The notes under the pieces were generated by a model. It searched no databases, had not been told where the DNA came from, and worked only from the letters and a program-made list of their open reading frames with translations. A stretch of DNA of 8,266 bases from Gammaproteobacteria bacterium (lineage in GTDB: Bacteria > Pseudomonadota > Gammaproteobacteria > SURF-13), in NCBI GenBank assembly GCA_023381235.1, contig JAMCTV010000152.1, positions 1 through 8,266 of the forward strand. The letters run 5' to 3'. The position numbers and the translations under genes are program-made. This document shows positions 1-7,897 of this stretch, one piece after another (position 1 is the stretch's first letter; each line of letters starts with the position of its first letter).

Positions 1-340
1 CCAAAGTGGAATCGGCCGTGGTGCGCAGGCGCTCGCCGTTTTTGACCAGCGTGGTGAAATCAAAGCGTAGCGCATCGGCCTGATGGATACGCAGCTCACC
101 CAATCCGGCATACTGCTGCTCAAGCAGCGGAATCAGGTCACGATCCAGTTCAATTACATCCAGCGCGCCCACGGCGGCAAGCAGCGGACGGGTGAGCGCG
201 CCGCGCCCCGGCCCTATTTCCACCATGTGATCGCCTGGCCGTGGATGAAGCGCCGCGACGATGCGTTGAATGACCGTCTGGTCATGGAGAAAGTGCTGGC
301 CGAAACGCTTGCGCGGGGTATGTCCTAAATGTCTTTGCAT
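1..340 (-). CDS. rsmA: 16S rRNA dimethyladenosine transferase RsmA (KsgA), N-terminal part
   Basis: RsmA uses S-adenosylmethionine to dimethylate two adjacent adenines in the 3'-terminal hairpin of 16S rRNA, late in small-subunit assembly. The minus strand reads [20 protein letters not shown] from an ATG at 338-340, then [11 protein letters not shown] (SAM-binding motif I) and [13 protein letters not shown] (the acidic residue after strand beta-2 that contacts the SAM ribose). The RKRFGQHFL segment is the family's N-terminal signature. About 113 codons are present and the C-terminal part lies beyond position 1. The start overlaps the 3' end of pdxA by 16 bp, which suggests translational coupling. 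I chose this ATG because it gives the normal N-terminal length. The order lptD-surA-pdxA-rsmA matches the well-known enterobacterial arrangement, so the identification is firm. Confidence 0.95.
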   Translation of the reverse strand, partial: MQRHLGHTPRKRFGQHFLHDQTVIQRIVAALHPRPGDHMVEIGPGRGALTRPLLAAVGALDVIELDRDLIPLLEQQYAGLGELRIHQADALRFDFTTLVKNGERLRTTADSTL

Positions 341-1308
341 CGGGTGACCATTTCCAGGGCAGCGCGCAGCGCGGCTTCCAGGCTGCCGCTCTCGCCCCGG
401 CCCGTTCCCGCAAGCTCCAGCGCCGTTCCGTGATCCACCGAGGTGCGGATGATGGGCAGCCCCAGCGTGATGTTCACCGCCTTGCCGAAGCCCTGATATT
501 TCAGCACCGGCAAACCCTGGTCGTGATACATGGCGAGTACGGCGTCGGCGTCATTTAAATATTTCGGGGTGAACAGGGTGTCGGCGGCGAGCGGACCCGT
601 CAGTTTCATACCCTCGCCGCGCAGTTGTTGCACGACGGGTTCGATTACCTCGGTCTCCTCGCGTCCCAGATGTCCGCCTTCGCCCGCGTGTGGATTGAGG
701 CCGCATACCATGATGCGCGGGCTGGCGATGTCAAAGCGCGCTTGCAGATCATGGTGCAGCACGCGCAGCACGGCGCTGAGGCGCGCTGTAGTGATGGCCG
801 CGCTGACCTCGCGTAATGGCAAGTGCGTGGTAGCAAGCGCCACGCGCAAGGAGCCGCTCACCAGCATCATCACCGGCTGCGCACTGTGCGTGAGTTCGGA
901 GAGAAATTCGGTGTGGCCGGTGAAGGGCAAACCCGCGTCGTTAATCACGCCCTTGTGCACCGGGCCGGTGACCAGCGCGTCAAACGTGCCGTCCAGACAG
1001 CCGTTCACGGCCTGACGCAAGGTCTCCAGCACGTAAGGCGCGTTGGCCTTATCTAATTTCCCCGGTACGGCTTCCCGCTCCAGCGGGACAGGCATGACCT
1101 TGATGACGCCGGGCGCAGCCGTGCGCGCGGCGCGGGGGTCAAATATCTCCACACGCAGCGGCAGTTTTAACAGCCGCGCACGCTGTTCCAGCAGCGCTGG
1201 GTCGCATACGGCGATAATCTCGGCGGGAATGGCCTTCTGCACGATCTGCACGTACAGGTCGGGGCCTATGCCGGCGGGTTCTCCAGGGGTGAGGGCGAGG
1301 CGGATCAT
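325..1308 (-). CDS. pdxA: 4-hydroxythreonine-4-phosphate dehydrogenase PdxA
   Basis: PdxA oxidises 4-phosphohydroxy-L-threonine with NAD(P)+. The product decarboxylates to 3-amino-2-oxopropyl phosphate, which PdxJ uses to build pyridoxine 5'-phosphate, so this is a cytosolic step of DXP-dependent vitamin B6 synthesis. The protein is 327 aa, the usual length. It starts [13 protein letters not shown], has the GHTEFL motif near residue 131, and has the three divalent-metal histidines in their family contexts: H162 in TTHLPL, H207 in LNPHAGEGG and H262 in [14 protein letters not shown]. The C-terminal [18 protein letters not shown] block is also intact. No strong Shine-Dalgarno is visible before the ATG at 1306-1308, where the upstream sequence is the repeat-filled gap after surA. 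The 3' end overlaps rsmA by 16 bp. Nothing suggests loss of function. Confidence 0.97.
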   Translation of the reverse strand: MIRLALTPGEPAGIGPDLYVQIVQKAIPAEIIAVCDPALLEQRARLLKLPLRVEIFDPRAARTAAPGVIKVMPVPLEREAVPGKLDKANAPYVLETLRQAVNGCLDGTFDALVTGPVHKGVINDAGLPFTGHTEFLSELTHSAQPVMMLVSGSLRVALATTHLPLREVSAAITTARLSAVLRVLHHDLQARFDIASPRIMVCGLNPHAGEGGHLGREETEVIEPVVQQLRGEGMKLTGPLAADTLFTPKYLNDADAVLAMYHDQGLPVLKYQGFGKAVNITLGLPIIRTSVDHGTALELAGTGRGESGSLEAALRAALEMVTRCKDI

Positions 1309-1314
1309 TTAATC

Positions 1315-1384
1315 AAGATACAAGGTACAAGGTACAAGGGAGTGTGATGCGTGGGGCTGTTATCTTGTATCTTTTCTCTTGTAT
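1315..1384. repeat. Inverted clusters of 7-bp repeats (TTGTAYC type) between surA and pdxA
   Basis: On the plus strand GATACAA, GGTACAA and GGTACAA follow one another at 1317-1337. The opposite orientation follows as CTTGTAT at 1364-1370, a degenerate unit at 1371-1377, and CTTGTAT at 1378-1384, all in 7-bp register. The two clusters give a perfect 10-bp inverted repeat, AAGATACAAG (1315-1324) with CTTGTATCTT (1364-1373), separated by 39 nt. In the surA-pdxA transcript this could form a hairpin just upstream of the pdxA start. No gene lies here. Whether it regulates pdxA or is merely an expanding microsatellite-like repeat cannot be told from this copy. Confidence 0.7.
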
Positions 1385-1393
1385 CTGTTTTTG

Positions 1394-2695
1394 TTACTCA
1401 TCTTCAGTTTTATATTCCACATACGCCTCGTCGCGCAGGGCGCGCAGCCAGGACTGGGTTTGTTCCTCGATTTTTCGCTTGCGGATCGCCTCGCGCGCCT
1501 TGGAGCGGTTGAATTCCCGCGTGCTGTCGTGTTCGCGCCGCTCCAACACCTGCATGATGTGCCAGCCAAATTGGGTCTGAAATGGCGCGCTCACCTCACC
1601 CGGCTTGAGGCCGCTCATCACTTCTTCAAACTGCGCGCCCACGTCGCCCGGGCTTACCCATCCCAGGCTACCGCCGTTGACGGCGGTGGCGGGATCCTCG
1701 GAGTGAGAGGTGGCGAGCGCGGCGAAATCATCGCCGCCCTCGATGCGCTGTTTGAGTTGCTGCAAGCGCGTTTGCGCGTCGCTGTCTGAGGTAATCTCAT
1801 TGGTGTGAATCAGGATGTGGCGCGCCAGGGTCTGCTGCACGATATGCGCGGTTTCGCCGCGTTTTTCGATCAGCTTGATGATATGAAAACCGCTCGGGCT
1901 GCGCAACAGTTCGCTGGTTTCGCCCGGCTGCATTTTGATTGCCAGGTCCGCGAACAGTGTGGGCAACTGTGATGCGGGGCGCCAGCCGAGATCGCCGCCT
2001 TGCAGCGCCTGCTGGTCGTCCGATACGGCGACCGCGGTCTCGCTGAAATCAGCGCCGGCGCGCAGTTTTTTCAGTACTTCTCCGGCCTTTTGTCGCGCCT
2101 TGTCAATCTGCTCCGGGCTCGCCGCCTCCGGCAGCGCGATCAGGATTTGCGCCACATGATATTCTTCCGCGCTTGCCGCGCTCTGGCGTTGCTGATTGGA
2201 GAGGAAATTATCCACCTCCTGCTCGGTGACGGTGACACGGCTGTCTACCTGGCGCTGGCGCAGGCGGTTGATGATGATTTCCTCGCGGATGCGCTCGCGG
2301 AACACGGGGAAGCTGAATCCGTCTTTCTCCAGCACGGTGCGGAATTCCGCCAGCGAGAGTTTGTTCTGCTGTGCGATAGTGCTGATGGCGCGGTTGAGCG
2401 TGTCGTCGTCCACGCGGATGCCGGTGTTGTTGGCCAGTTGCAGTTGCAGGCGTTTGAGGATCAGGCGCTCCAGCACCTGTTTGTCGAGAATGTCTGCGGG
2501 AGGCAGTGCAGTGTTTTGCTGGCGCAACTGTGCGCTGATGGTGGCGATCTCGGCGCTCAGCTCGCTTTGCGTGATGACGTCGTCGTTGACCACCGCCAGC
2601 ACATGATCCAATTCCACGATAGGAGTGCGTTCGACAGCCGAAGCCTGGCCGGCGCAGGCGAGCGCGAATAAAAGGGTGCGGGCAAAAAATTTCAT
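1394..2695 (-). CDS. surA: Periplasmic chaperone / peptidyl-prolyl isomerase SurA
   Basis: SurA escorts unfolded outer-membrane proteins across the periplasm to the BAM complex, and LptD is one of its best-known clients. The 433-aa protein begins with a signal peptide (MKFFARTLLFALACAGQASA, likely cut after residue 20 at ASA). The SurA N-terminal chaperone domain follows (about 21-175, containing VVNDDVITQSEL). Two parvulin-type rotamase repeats come next, at about 178-280 (ILIALPEAASPEQ, GGDLGWRPASQLP, SGFHIIKL) and about 288-387 (ARHILIHTNE, GGSLGWVSPGD, FGWHIMQVLERR). A C-terminal helix with KAREAIRKRKIEEQ closes the chaperone core. Length and architecture match the family. It starts 18 bp after the lptD stop codon, so the two are probably co-transcribed. 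No clear Shine-Dalgarno is visible in that short gap. Confidence 0.97.
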   Translation of the reverse strand: MKFFARTLLFALACAGQASAVERTPIVELDHVLAVVNDDVITQSELSAEIATISAQLRQQNTALPPADILDKQVLERLILKRLQLQLANNTGIRVDDDTLNRAISTIAQQNKLSLAEFRTVLEKDGFSFPVFRERIREEIIINRLRQRQVDSRVTVTEQEVDNFLSNQQRQSAASAEEYHVAQILIALPEAASPEQIDKARQKAGEVLKKLRAGADFSETAVAVSDDQQALQGGDLGWRPASQLPTLFADLAIKMQPGETSELLRSPSGFHIIKLIEKRGETAHIVQQTLARHILIHTNEITSDSDAQTRLQQLKQRIEGGDDFAALATSHSEDPATAVNGGSLGWVSPGDVGAQFEEVMSGLKPGEVSAPFQTQFGWHIMQVLERREHDSTREFNRSKAREAIRKRKIEEQTQSWLRALRDEAYVEYKTEDE

Positions 2696-2706
2696 GTATA
2701 CGGCCG

Positions 2707-2721
2707 AGCGGTATTACCGCT
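2707..2721. repeat. 15-bp perfect palindrome spanning the lptD stop codon
   Basis: AGCGGTATTACCGCT has 7-bp arms around a single central base and includes the lptD stop codon (TAA on the minus strand, 2714-2716). In the lptD-surA mRNA it could form a short hairpin with a 3-nt loop just before surA. No U-run follows, so it does not look like an intrinsic terminator. It may be a processing or coupling element, or simply chance. Confidence 0.3.
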
Positions 2722-4960
2722 GGAAAGTGACGGGATCGAGCAGCCCGGAAAGCCCTTTCTTGTATTCTTTGTGGCCAACGCTGGACAGGCCTTTCAACTC
2801 CAGTTGCAGCAGGATGGCGTCATTGGTGGCGCCCGCCGTGCTGTTGAGGAAGCGCCGCGCGGCGAGACGCACGGTCCAGCAGCAGGTGTCGTATTCCACG
2901 CCGCCCAACGCCTCCAGCGTGAGGTTATCCCTGAGCGAATAATTCCAGCGCGCCACCGCGTTCCACTGCCGTTCCTGATTGCGCGCCAGCGGCCAAAGCG
3001 CGGAGATATCGGTTTGCTCCAGCGAGTCGCGCTGGAAGCGGTAGGAGAGGTCGAGCACTCGGTATTTGTCCGGGTTGTAACGAAGACCAAAGGTCGTCTT
3101 GTCAAAGTAATCGGTTTGACTGTTCAGCACCACGCCGGCATTGGCGCGCCAATGTTGGACGAGATCGGTGGAGGAAAGTTCCCCCACGATGTTTGAGGTT
3201 ACGCTGCGCTCCTCCGCAGTACCGGAGAGCGTTACCTTGCGCTCGCTGAAGTAGTGAATCTGCCCGACGCTGGCGCGCAGCAATTCCGCGCCGGTTTGTT
3301 CGTGCAGCAGGCGCGTGGTAAGCGCATAGGTCGCTTGATTGGCGTCGCCCACGCGATCCGCGCCGCTGAAACGGTTGCTCTGGAACAGGTTGGACAAGAC
3401 GCCCAAGTCCAGCGCGCCGGTGTCGAAGTTGGGCAGCCCCGTCTGGCCGCGGAACGGCACATATAGATAATACAGGCGCGGCTCCAGGGTATGTACCAGC
3501 GGCGTGCCGCCCCAGTCGGCATTGCGCTCGAAAAATACGCCGCTGTCGAGGTTCGCAATGGGCACCGTGCGCGAGGCATGGTTGTCCAGGCCCGCGCTTC
3601 GGTTGTCGAAGGCATATTGTGTGTGGCGCAGGCTTACGCCCGGCGTGAGATAGGCGGCGCGCGCGTTGAGCGGCAGTTGTACCCCCGGCTGCAGGTCTAT
3701 GCGGTCGGCGGTGACGCTGCTTGCCTGGTTGAAGCGCACATATTCTCCGCTCAGTGTATAGCGCGGTCCATAGCCCTGATCGGGCAGGCTGCCCGAAAAC
3801 AGCAATTGCGGCAGGCGCTGATAAGGGCGTGAACTGGGAGCGAGGGTCTGGTCCACGGTCTGAAAACCCTGCAAACGTGCGGTCGCCGTCCACAGGTCGG
3901 CGCGGTAAGTGATCTCGCCCAGCCGCTCTACATGCGTGATGCTGGAGGTTTTGAGGTTATCGCCCAACTCTTCGAAATAGTTGCGATCCGAGAGATAGTT
4001 GAAATTGATGTTGCTCGTCAGCCTGTTCCCGTAATGGCCCTGGTCCTTGAACGAGAACAGGGCGCGATCTTTTCCTCTGATCTTGTCGTCGGGCAGGTAG
4101 CCCAGGTCCATCGTGCCCTGATTGGTGGGGTAGAGATAGCGGAACTCGCCCAGTAATTGCTGGCCGCGGCGCGTGGTGTTGCGTAACGTGAGCGTGGCGT
4201 CGCGGTTGGGGTCGAGGTTGAAATAGTATGGAATGCGGATGTCCGTGCCGACTTCGTTGCTGGTGCCGAGGCTGGGGGTAAGAAAGCCTGATTTGCGCCG
4301 GTCATCGAGCGGAAAGCTCATATACGGGCTGTAGAAGATCGGCACGCCCTTGAAACCGACCCAGACGTTGCGCGCCACGCCCACGCCTTCTTTGTGATCC
4401 AGTTTGATGTTGCTGGAGTGCAGCAGCCAGTCTTCCTTGCCTGGGTTGCAGGTGGTGTAGGTCGCGCCCTTGAGCCGGGTTTGATCCGGCCCTTCCAGCA
4501 ACACCGTGTCGGCCTTGCCGCGCGCGTGTTTATCGGGCAGACGGTAACGTGCGCTGTCCGCCCTGCCCTCGCGCGTATCGAGATTGAAGAATCCGGAATC
4601 CGCCTCCACGCCCAGGCCGCTCTGCGTGTAACGCACGTTGCCCTCGGCCTCCACGGTGGCATCGGAGCGGTTGTACCTGGCGCGGTCAGAGAGCAGCTCT
4701 TGATCCGCGCGGTGTACTTCCACGTCGCCGCTGAAATTGAATATCTCTTTGCCCAGCACCTCGCTTTGATCCGCGCTCAAACGGGTTTCGGCCTGTTCCA
4801 GTTCTTCGGCGGTGGGGCGGGGTATTGCGGGCGCATGACCGGGCTCGCCGCACAGCGCCCATTCGGAATCGGTGAAGTCCGCGCCCTGCGCGGCGGAATA
4901 GCCTCCGCTCAGCAGGCAGATCAAACCCAGACTTGGCAGTATGTGTGTGTTGCGGCGCAT
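2714..4960 (-). CDS. lptD: LPS-assembly protein LptD (outer-membrane translocon barrel)
   Basis: LptD, with the lipoprotein LptE, forms the outer-membrane translocon that inserts lipopolysaccharide into the outer leaflet. Starting at the ATG at 4958-4960, the protein is 748 aa with a signal peptide (MRRNTHILPSLGLICLLSGG, probably cut near residue 27). The periplasmic OstA/LptA-like domain follows (about 60-190, with FSGDVEVHRADQ and ATVEAEGNVRYTQ). A long barrel domain rich in alternating aromatic strands fills the rest. The four cysteines expected for LptD disulfides are present: C37, C171 (TTCNPGKEDW), and the adjacent pair C693-C694 (YDTCCW). The frame stays open upstream to 5119, but I prefer 4960 because it places the signal peptide at the N-terminus and avoids overlap with divergent amgK. 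It is followed 18 bp later by surA, its own chaperone. Confidence 0.96.
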   Translation of the reverse strand: MRRNTHILPSLGLICLLSGGYSAAQGADFTDSEWALCGEPGHAPAIPRPTAEELEQAETRLSADQSEVLGKEIFNFSGDVEVHRADQELLSDRARYNRSDATVEAEGNVRYTQSGLGVEADSGFFNLDTREGRADSARYRLPDKHARGKADTVLLEGPDQTRLKGATYTTCNPGKEDWLLHSSNIKLDHKEGVGVARNVWVGFKGVPIFYSPYMSFPLDDRRKSGFLTPSLGTSNEVGTDIRIPYYFNLDPNRDATLTLRNTTRRGQQLLGEFRYLYPTNQGTMDLGYLPDDKIRGKDRALFSFKDQGHYGNRLTSNINFNYLSDRNYFEELGDNLKTSSITHVERLGEITYRADLWTATARLQGFQTVDQTLAPSSRPYQRLPQLLFSGSLPDQGYGPRYTLSGEYVRFNQASSVTADRIDLQPGVQLPLNARAAYLTPGVSLRHTQYAFDNRSAGLDNHASRTVPIANLDSGVFFERNADWGGTPLVHTLEPRLYYLYVPFRGQTGLPNFDTGALDLGVLSNLFQSNRFSGADRVGDANQATYALTTRLLHEQTGAELLRASVGQIHYFSERKVTLSGTAEERSVTSNIVGELSSTDLVQHWRANAGVVLNSQTDYFDKTTFGLRYNPDKYRVLDLSYRFQRDSLEQTDISALWPLARNQERQWNAVARWNYSLRDNLTLEALGGVEYDTCCWTVRLAARRFLNSTAGATNDAILLQLELKGLSSVGHKEYKKGLSGLLDPVTFQR

Positions 4961-5051
4961 TCTGGCTCTTTTTGTAACTAATTTGCCTAAAATGGCATAA
5001 AATGGTTCGTTAATCAATCTTTTGCCGGTAAAACGCCACTTCCCGCCCTTC
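4961..5051. promoter_or_regulatory. Divergent intergenic region between lptD and amgK
   Basis: This 91-bp gap must hold the start signals for lptD (leftward) and amgK (rightward), unless transcription enters from outside. It is AT-richer than the flanking genes and contains a tandem direct repeat, TAAAATGG at 4988-4995 and again at 4998-5005, 10 bp apart. Rightward, TTGTAA (4972-4977) and CATAAA (4996-5001) with 18-bp spacing is a weak sigma-70-like pair. No equally good leftward pair was found. The promoter assignment is tentative. Confidence 0.3.
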
Positions 5052-6799
<1,748 letters not shown>

Positions 6800-7003
6800 T
6801 AGTCTCTGCATGCCGCTTGCCATGGAATAGCATAAGGCGTTTAATCAATCTCTCTACGCCTGCTCAAACAGCCCATGTGACGGCTTATCATCCACCCATG
6901 GGATGGCATAAAAATTTATAAGATATTGAATATAAAGCGATTATAATATATGCAGAAATATTATCCATCATCTTGACGCAATATTTTACGTCAAATAGGA
7001 AGG
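6800..7003. other. Gene-free spacer between murU and the cassette array, strongly AT-rich in the middle
   Basis: No coding sequence is supported here. A weak hairpin, AGGCGT (6835-6840) with ACGCCT (6856-6861), lies shortly after murU but has a 15-nt loop and no U-tract, so it is a poor terminator candidate. From 6901 to 6960 only 13 of 60 bases are G or C, in sharp contrast to both sides. TATAAT occurs at 6942-6947 without a good -35 at the right spacing. A perfect inverted repeat TTGACG (6973-6978) / CGTCAA (6989-6994) lies close to the array boundary. TTTACGT occurs at 6985-6991 and again at 7008-7014, the second copy overlapping the first cassette core site. This could be a remnant or variant integration site, or native intergenic DNA into which a cassette inserted. 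Confidence 0.5.
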
Positions 7004-7273
7004 CTACTTTACGTTAGGTGGCAATCTGGTGTCCACCCCAAAAGCATTGCGCATAAATCCTGCCGCCCGTTCATTCGCTTCCTTGTGCGGAGCACCAGCA
7101 TCAACCGCAGCCATCGCTACATTGCAATGCCAAGACCATGCATAGCCGTAATCTTCTTCCATAGCCTTGCGCAACGCATCCATTGCCTGCTTCGGCGTAA
7201 TCCCTCCACCTAACCCGTCGCTCAACCCGGACTGGCCTACAGCGGCGTTGTTTTCATTTTGTGGTGCATCCAT
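7004..7273 (-). CDS. Cassette 1 protein, 89 aa, unknown function, gene reversed relative to the array
   Basis: I do not know a function for this protein. It reads MDAPQNENNAAVGQSGLSDG then GITPKQAMDALRKAMEEDYG, YAWSWHCNVAMAAVDAG and ANERAAGFMRNAFGVDTR. It is soluble, with two or three predicted helices and a Trp/His/Cys centre (WSWHCN, about residues 46-51). Proteins with a Y-A-W-S-W-H-C-N core and an ANxxAAxFMxxxFxVDT tail are recalled from phages and plasmids as uncharacterised. The start is well supported: GAGGAA on the minus strand (7281-7286) lies 7 nt before the ATG. The gene points against the cassette direction, its first 22 codons and its Shine-Dalgarno lie inside attC1, and its last codons (GTA AAG TAG) lie to the left of the cassette core site in flanking DNA. 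Most cassette genes run the other way. No clear promoter is visible upstream. Confidence 0.75.
   Translation of the reverse strand: MDAPQNENNAAVGQSGLSDGLGGGITPKQAMDALRKAMEEDYGYAWSWHCNVAMAAVDAGAPHKEANERAAGFMRNAFGVDTRLPPNVK
7013..7019 (+). other. Core recombination site at left end of cassette 1
   Basis: GTTAGGT fits the GTTRRRY core, with cleavage expected between G7013 and T7014. No RYYYAAC partner box or attC fold can be found in the roughly 100 bp upstream, so this is not a complete attC. It is either an attI-type site, or the scar of a cassette circle integrating at a non-attI chromosomal G/TT target. The sequence alone does not decide between these. Confidence 0.6.
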
Positions 7274-7328
7274 CGTTCGTTTCCTCTTTTGGTTTCTCGC
7301 TGGCCAGCCGGTTAGCTAGGCGTTGGGC
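7208..7328 (+). other. attC: attC site 1 (3' end of cassette 1)
   Basis: R'' is ACCTAAC (7208-7214) and R' is GTTGGGC (7322-7328). L'' (7220-7237) pairs over 15 bp with L' GGCCAGCCGGTTAGC (7302-7316). Three bases are left extrahelical, all on the L'' side (C7223, one C of 7226-7228, A7231). The spacers between R and L boxes are 5 nt on each side (7215-7219 and 7317-7321), forming the symmetrical unpaired central spacer typical of attC. The terminal loop (about 64 nt, 7238-7301) holds the start codon and Shine-Dalgarno of the reversed cassette 1 gene. The opening resembles the widespread TAAC-N7-TCAA attC type recalled from resistance cassettes. Confidence 0.9.
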
Positions 7329-7331
7329 CTC

Positions 7332-7730
7332 ATGAATAGCAAACAGGCCAGGAATTCATCGCGAGCATTTCATCTCGCGGCTGCGCGCTGCAACGAGATG
7401 AAGCCGCTGCCTGGAGGACAAGTGGAAACGCTGGCGGTTCCTGCCATCGTTTGCGAGGCCTTCTCCATCGAGCTTGCTTTGAAGGCATTGCTGTTAGACG
7501 CCATGAAGAGCCACGATCTCAAAAAACTCTTTGATGGGTTGGACGCTTCGATTCAAAAGAAAATAGTCGCGGCAACAGGCATAGAAGAGAAAGACTTTCA
7601 CGCCTCACTAAGCGCCGCAGCGAAGGCCTTTGATGAATGGCGCTACGTCCATGAAAAAGAGACACTGAGCATCTCTACGGCTTTCTTATCAACTCTCGCA
7701 AAGGCGGCCCAGCATGTGCTCAACAAATGA
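7332..7730 (+). CDS. Cassette 2 protein, 132 aa, HEPN-like helical domain
   Basis: The protein looks all-helical. MNSKQARNSSRAFHLAAARC is followed by VPAIVCEAFSIELALKALLL (about 36-55), HDLKKLFDGLDASIQKKI (61-78) and AKAFDEWRYVHEKE (97-110). The pattern of an IEL-LKALL helix, an HDLKxLF motif and a final FxxWRYxxE helix is what I recall from small HEPN-domain proteins of bacteria, some of which are toxins, RNases or partners of nucleotidyltransferases. No classical R-x4-6-H RNase motif is visible (RAFH at 11-14 and RYVH at 104-107 have shorter spacing), so nuclease activity should not be assumed. The ATG lies 4 bp after the R' core box of attC1 and lacks a good Shine-Dalgarno, as in many cassette genes. 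The stop codon abuts attC2. The domain assignment is by pattern only. Confidence 0.85.
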   Translation: MNSKQARNSSRAFHLAAARCNEMKPLPGGQVETLAVPAIVCEAFSIELALKALLLDAMKSHDLKKLFDGLDASIQKKIVAATGIEEKDFHASLSAAAKAFDEWRYVHEKETLSISTAFLSTLAKAAQHVLNK

Positions 7731-7731
7731 G

Positions 7732-7819
7732 GCCCAACCCTGCGGTCGACCCCGTTCGCTTCGCTCTCTGGACGCTGCGCGATGAAGCCGCGCAGCGCCG
7801 GTCACCTTGAACGTTAGGT
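7732..7819 (+). other. attC: attC site 2 (3' end of cassette 2)
   Basis: R'' is GCCCAAC (7732-7738) and R' is GTTAGGT (7813-7819). L'' GGTCGACC (7744-7751) pairs with L' GGTCACC (7800-7806), leaving one extrahelical base on the L'' side (C7747 or the adjacent G). Spacers are 5 nt (7739-7743) and 6 nt (7807-7812). The variable terminal structure contains a strong 9-bp stem, CGCTGCGCG (7773-7781) with CGCGCAGCG (7789-7797), closing a 7-nt loop. The 88-bp length and the CAAC-CCTGCGGTC...GTCACC-TTGAAC-GTTAGG layout are typical of environmental attC sites. Confidence 0.92.
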
Positions 7820-7832
7820 TTCATTCCGCCGT

Positions 7833-7897
7833 ATGGGCCAGCATTCCCTAAAAACATGATCGGCCAAGCAATAAAAATAGCGAGAAGTACGCCTTGA
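7833..7897 (+). other. Leader with two overlapping mini-ORFs before the cassette 3 gene
   Basis: An 8-codon frame (MGQHSLKT, 7833-7859) ends in an ATGA overlap with a 13-codon frame (MIGQAIKIARSTP, 7856-7897), which in turn ends in a TTGA overlap with the TTG start of the cassette 3 gene. Such a stop/start chain could feed ribosomes into a gene without a strong start codon, as leader ORFs do in some integrons. Neither mini-ORF has a convincing Shine-Dalgarno, so this may be chance. Confidence 0.3.

Noticed and set aside
83..328. Plus-strand 81-codon frame over rsmA
   Set aside because: It is antisense to the clearly conserved RsmA N-terminal domain.
530..1312. Several plus-strand frames over pdxA
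   Set aside because: PdxA is intact and conserved on the minus strand. The plus frames are Ser/Arg-rich mirror frames of GC-rich coding DNA.
2000..2671. 223-codon plus-strand frame over surA
   Set aside because: It is the mirror of SurA, with no start signals and no known motifs.
5022..5051. TTG start for amgK, 10 codons upstream of the chosen ATG
   Set aside because: No Shine-Dalgarno supports it, and family members begin close to the MPERLEQLQRW segment. It is not fully excluded.
6835..6861. Hairpin AGGCGT/ACGCCT as a terminator of murU
   Set aside because: It has only 6 bp, a 15-nt loop and no U-run, so it is too weak to call.
6900..7019. A complete attC or attI site at the left end of the array
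   Set aside because: No RYYYAAC partner box or L-box pairing can be found upstream of the 7013 core, and there is no adjacent integrase to support attI.
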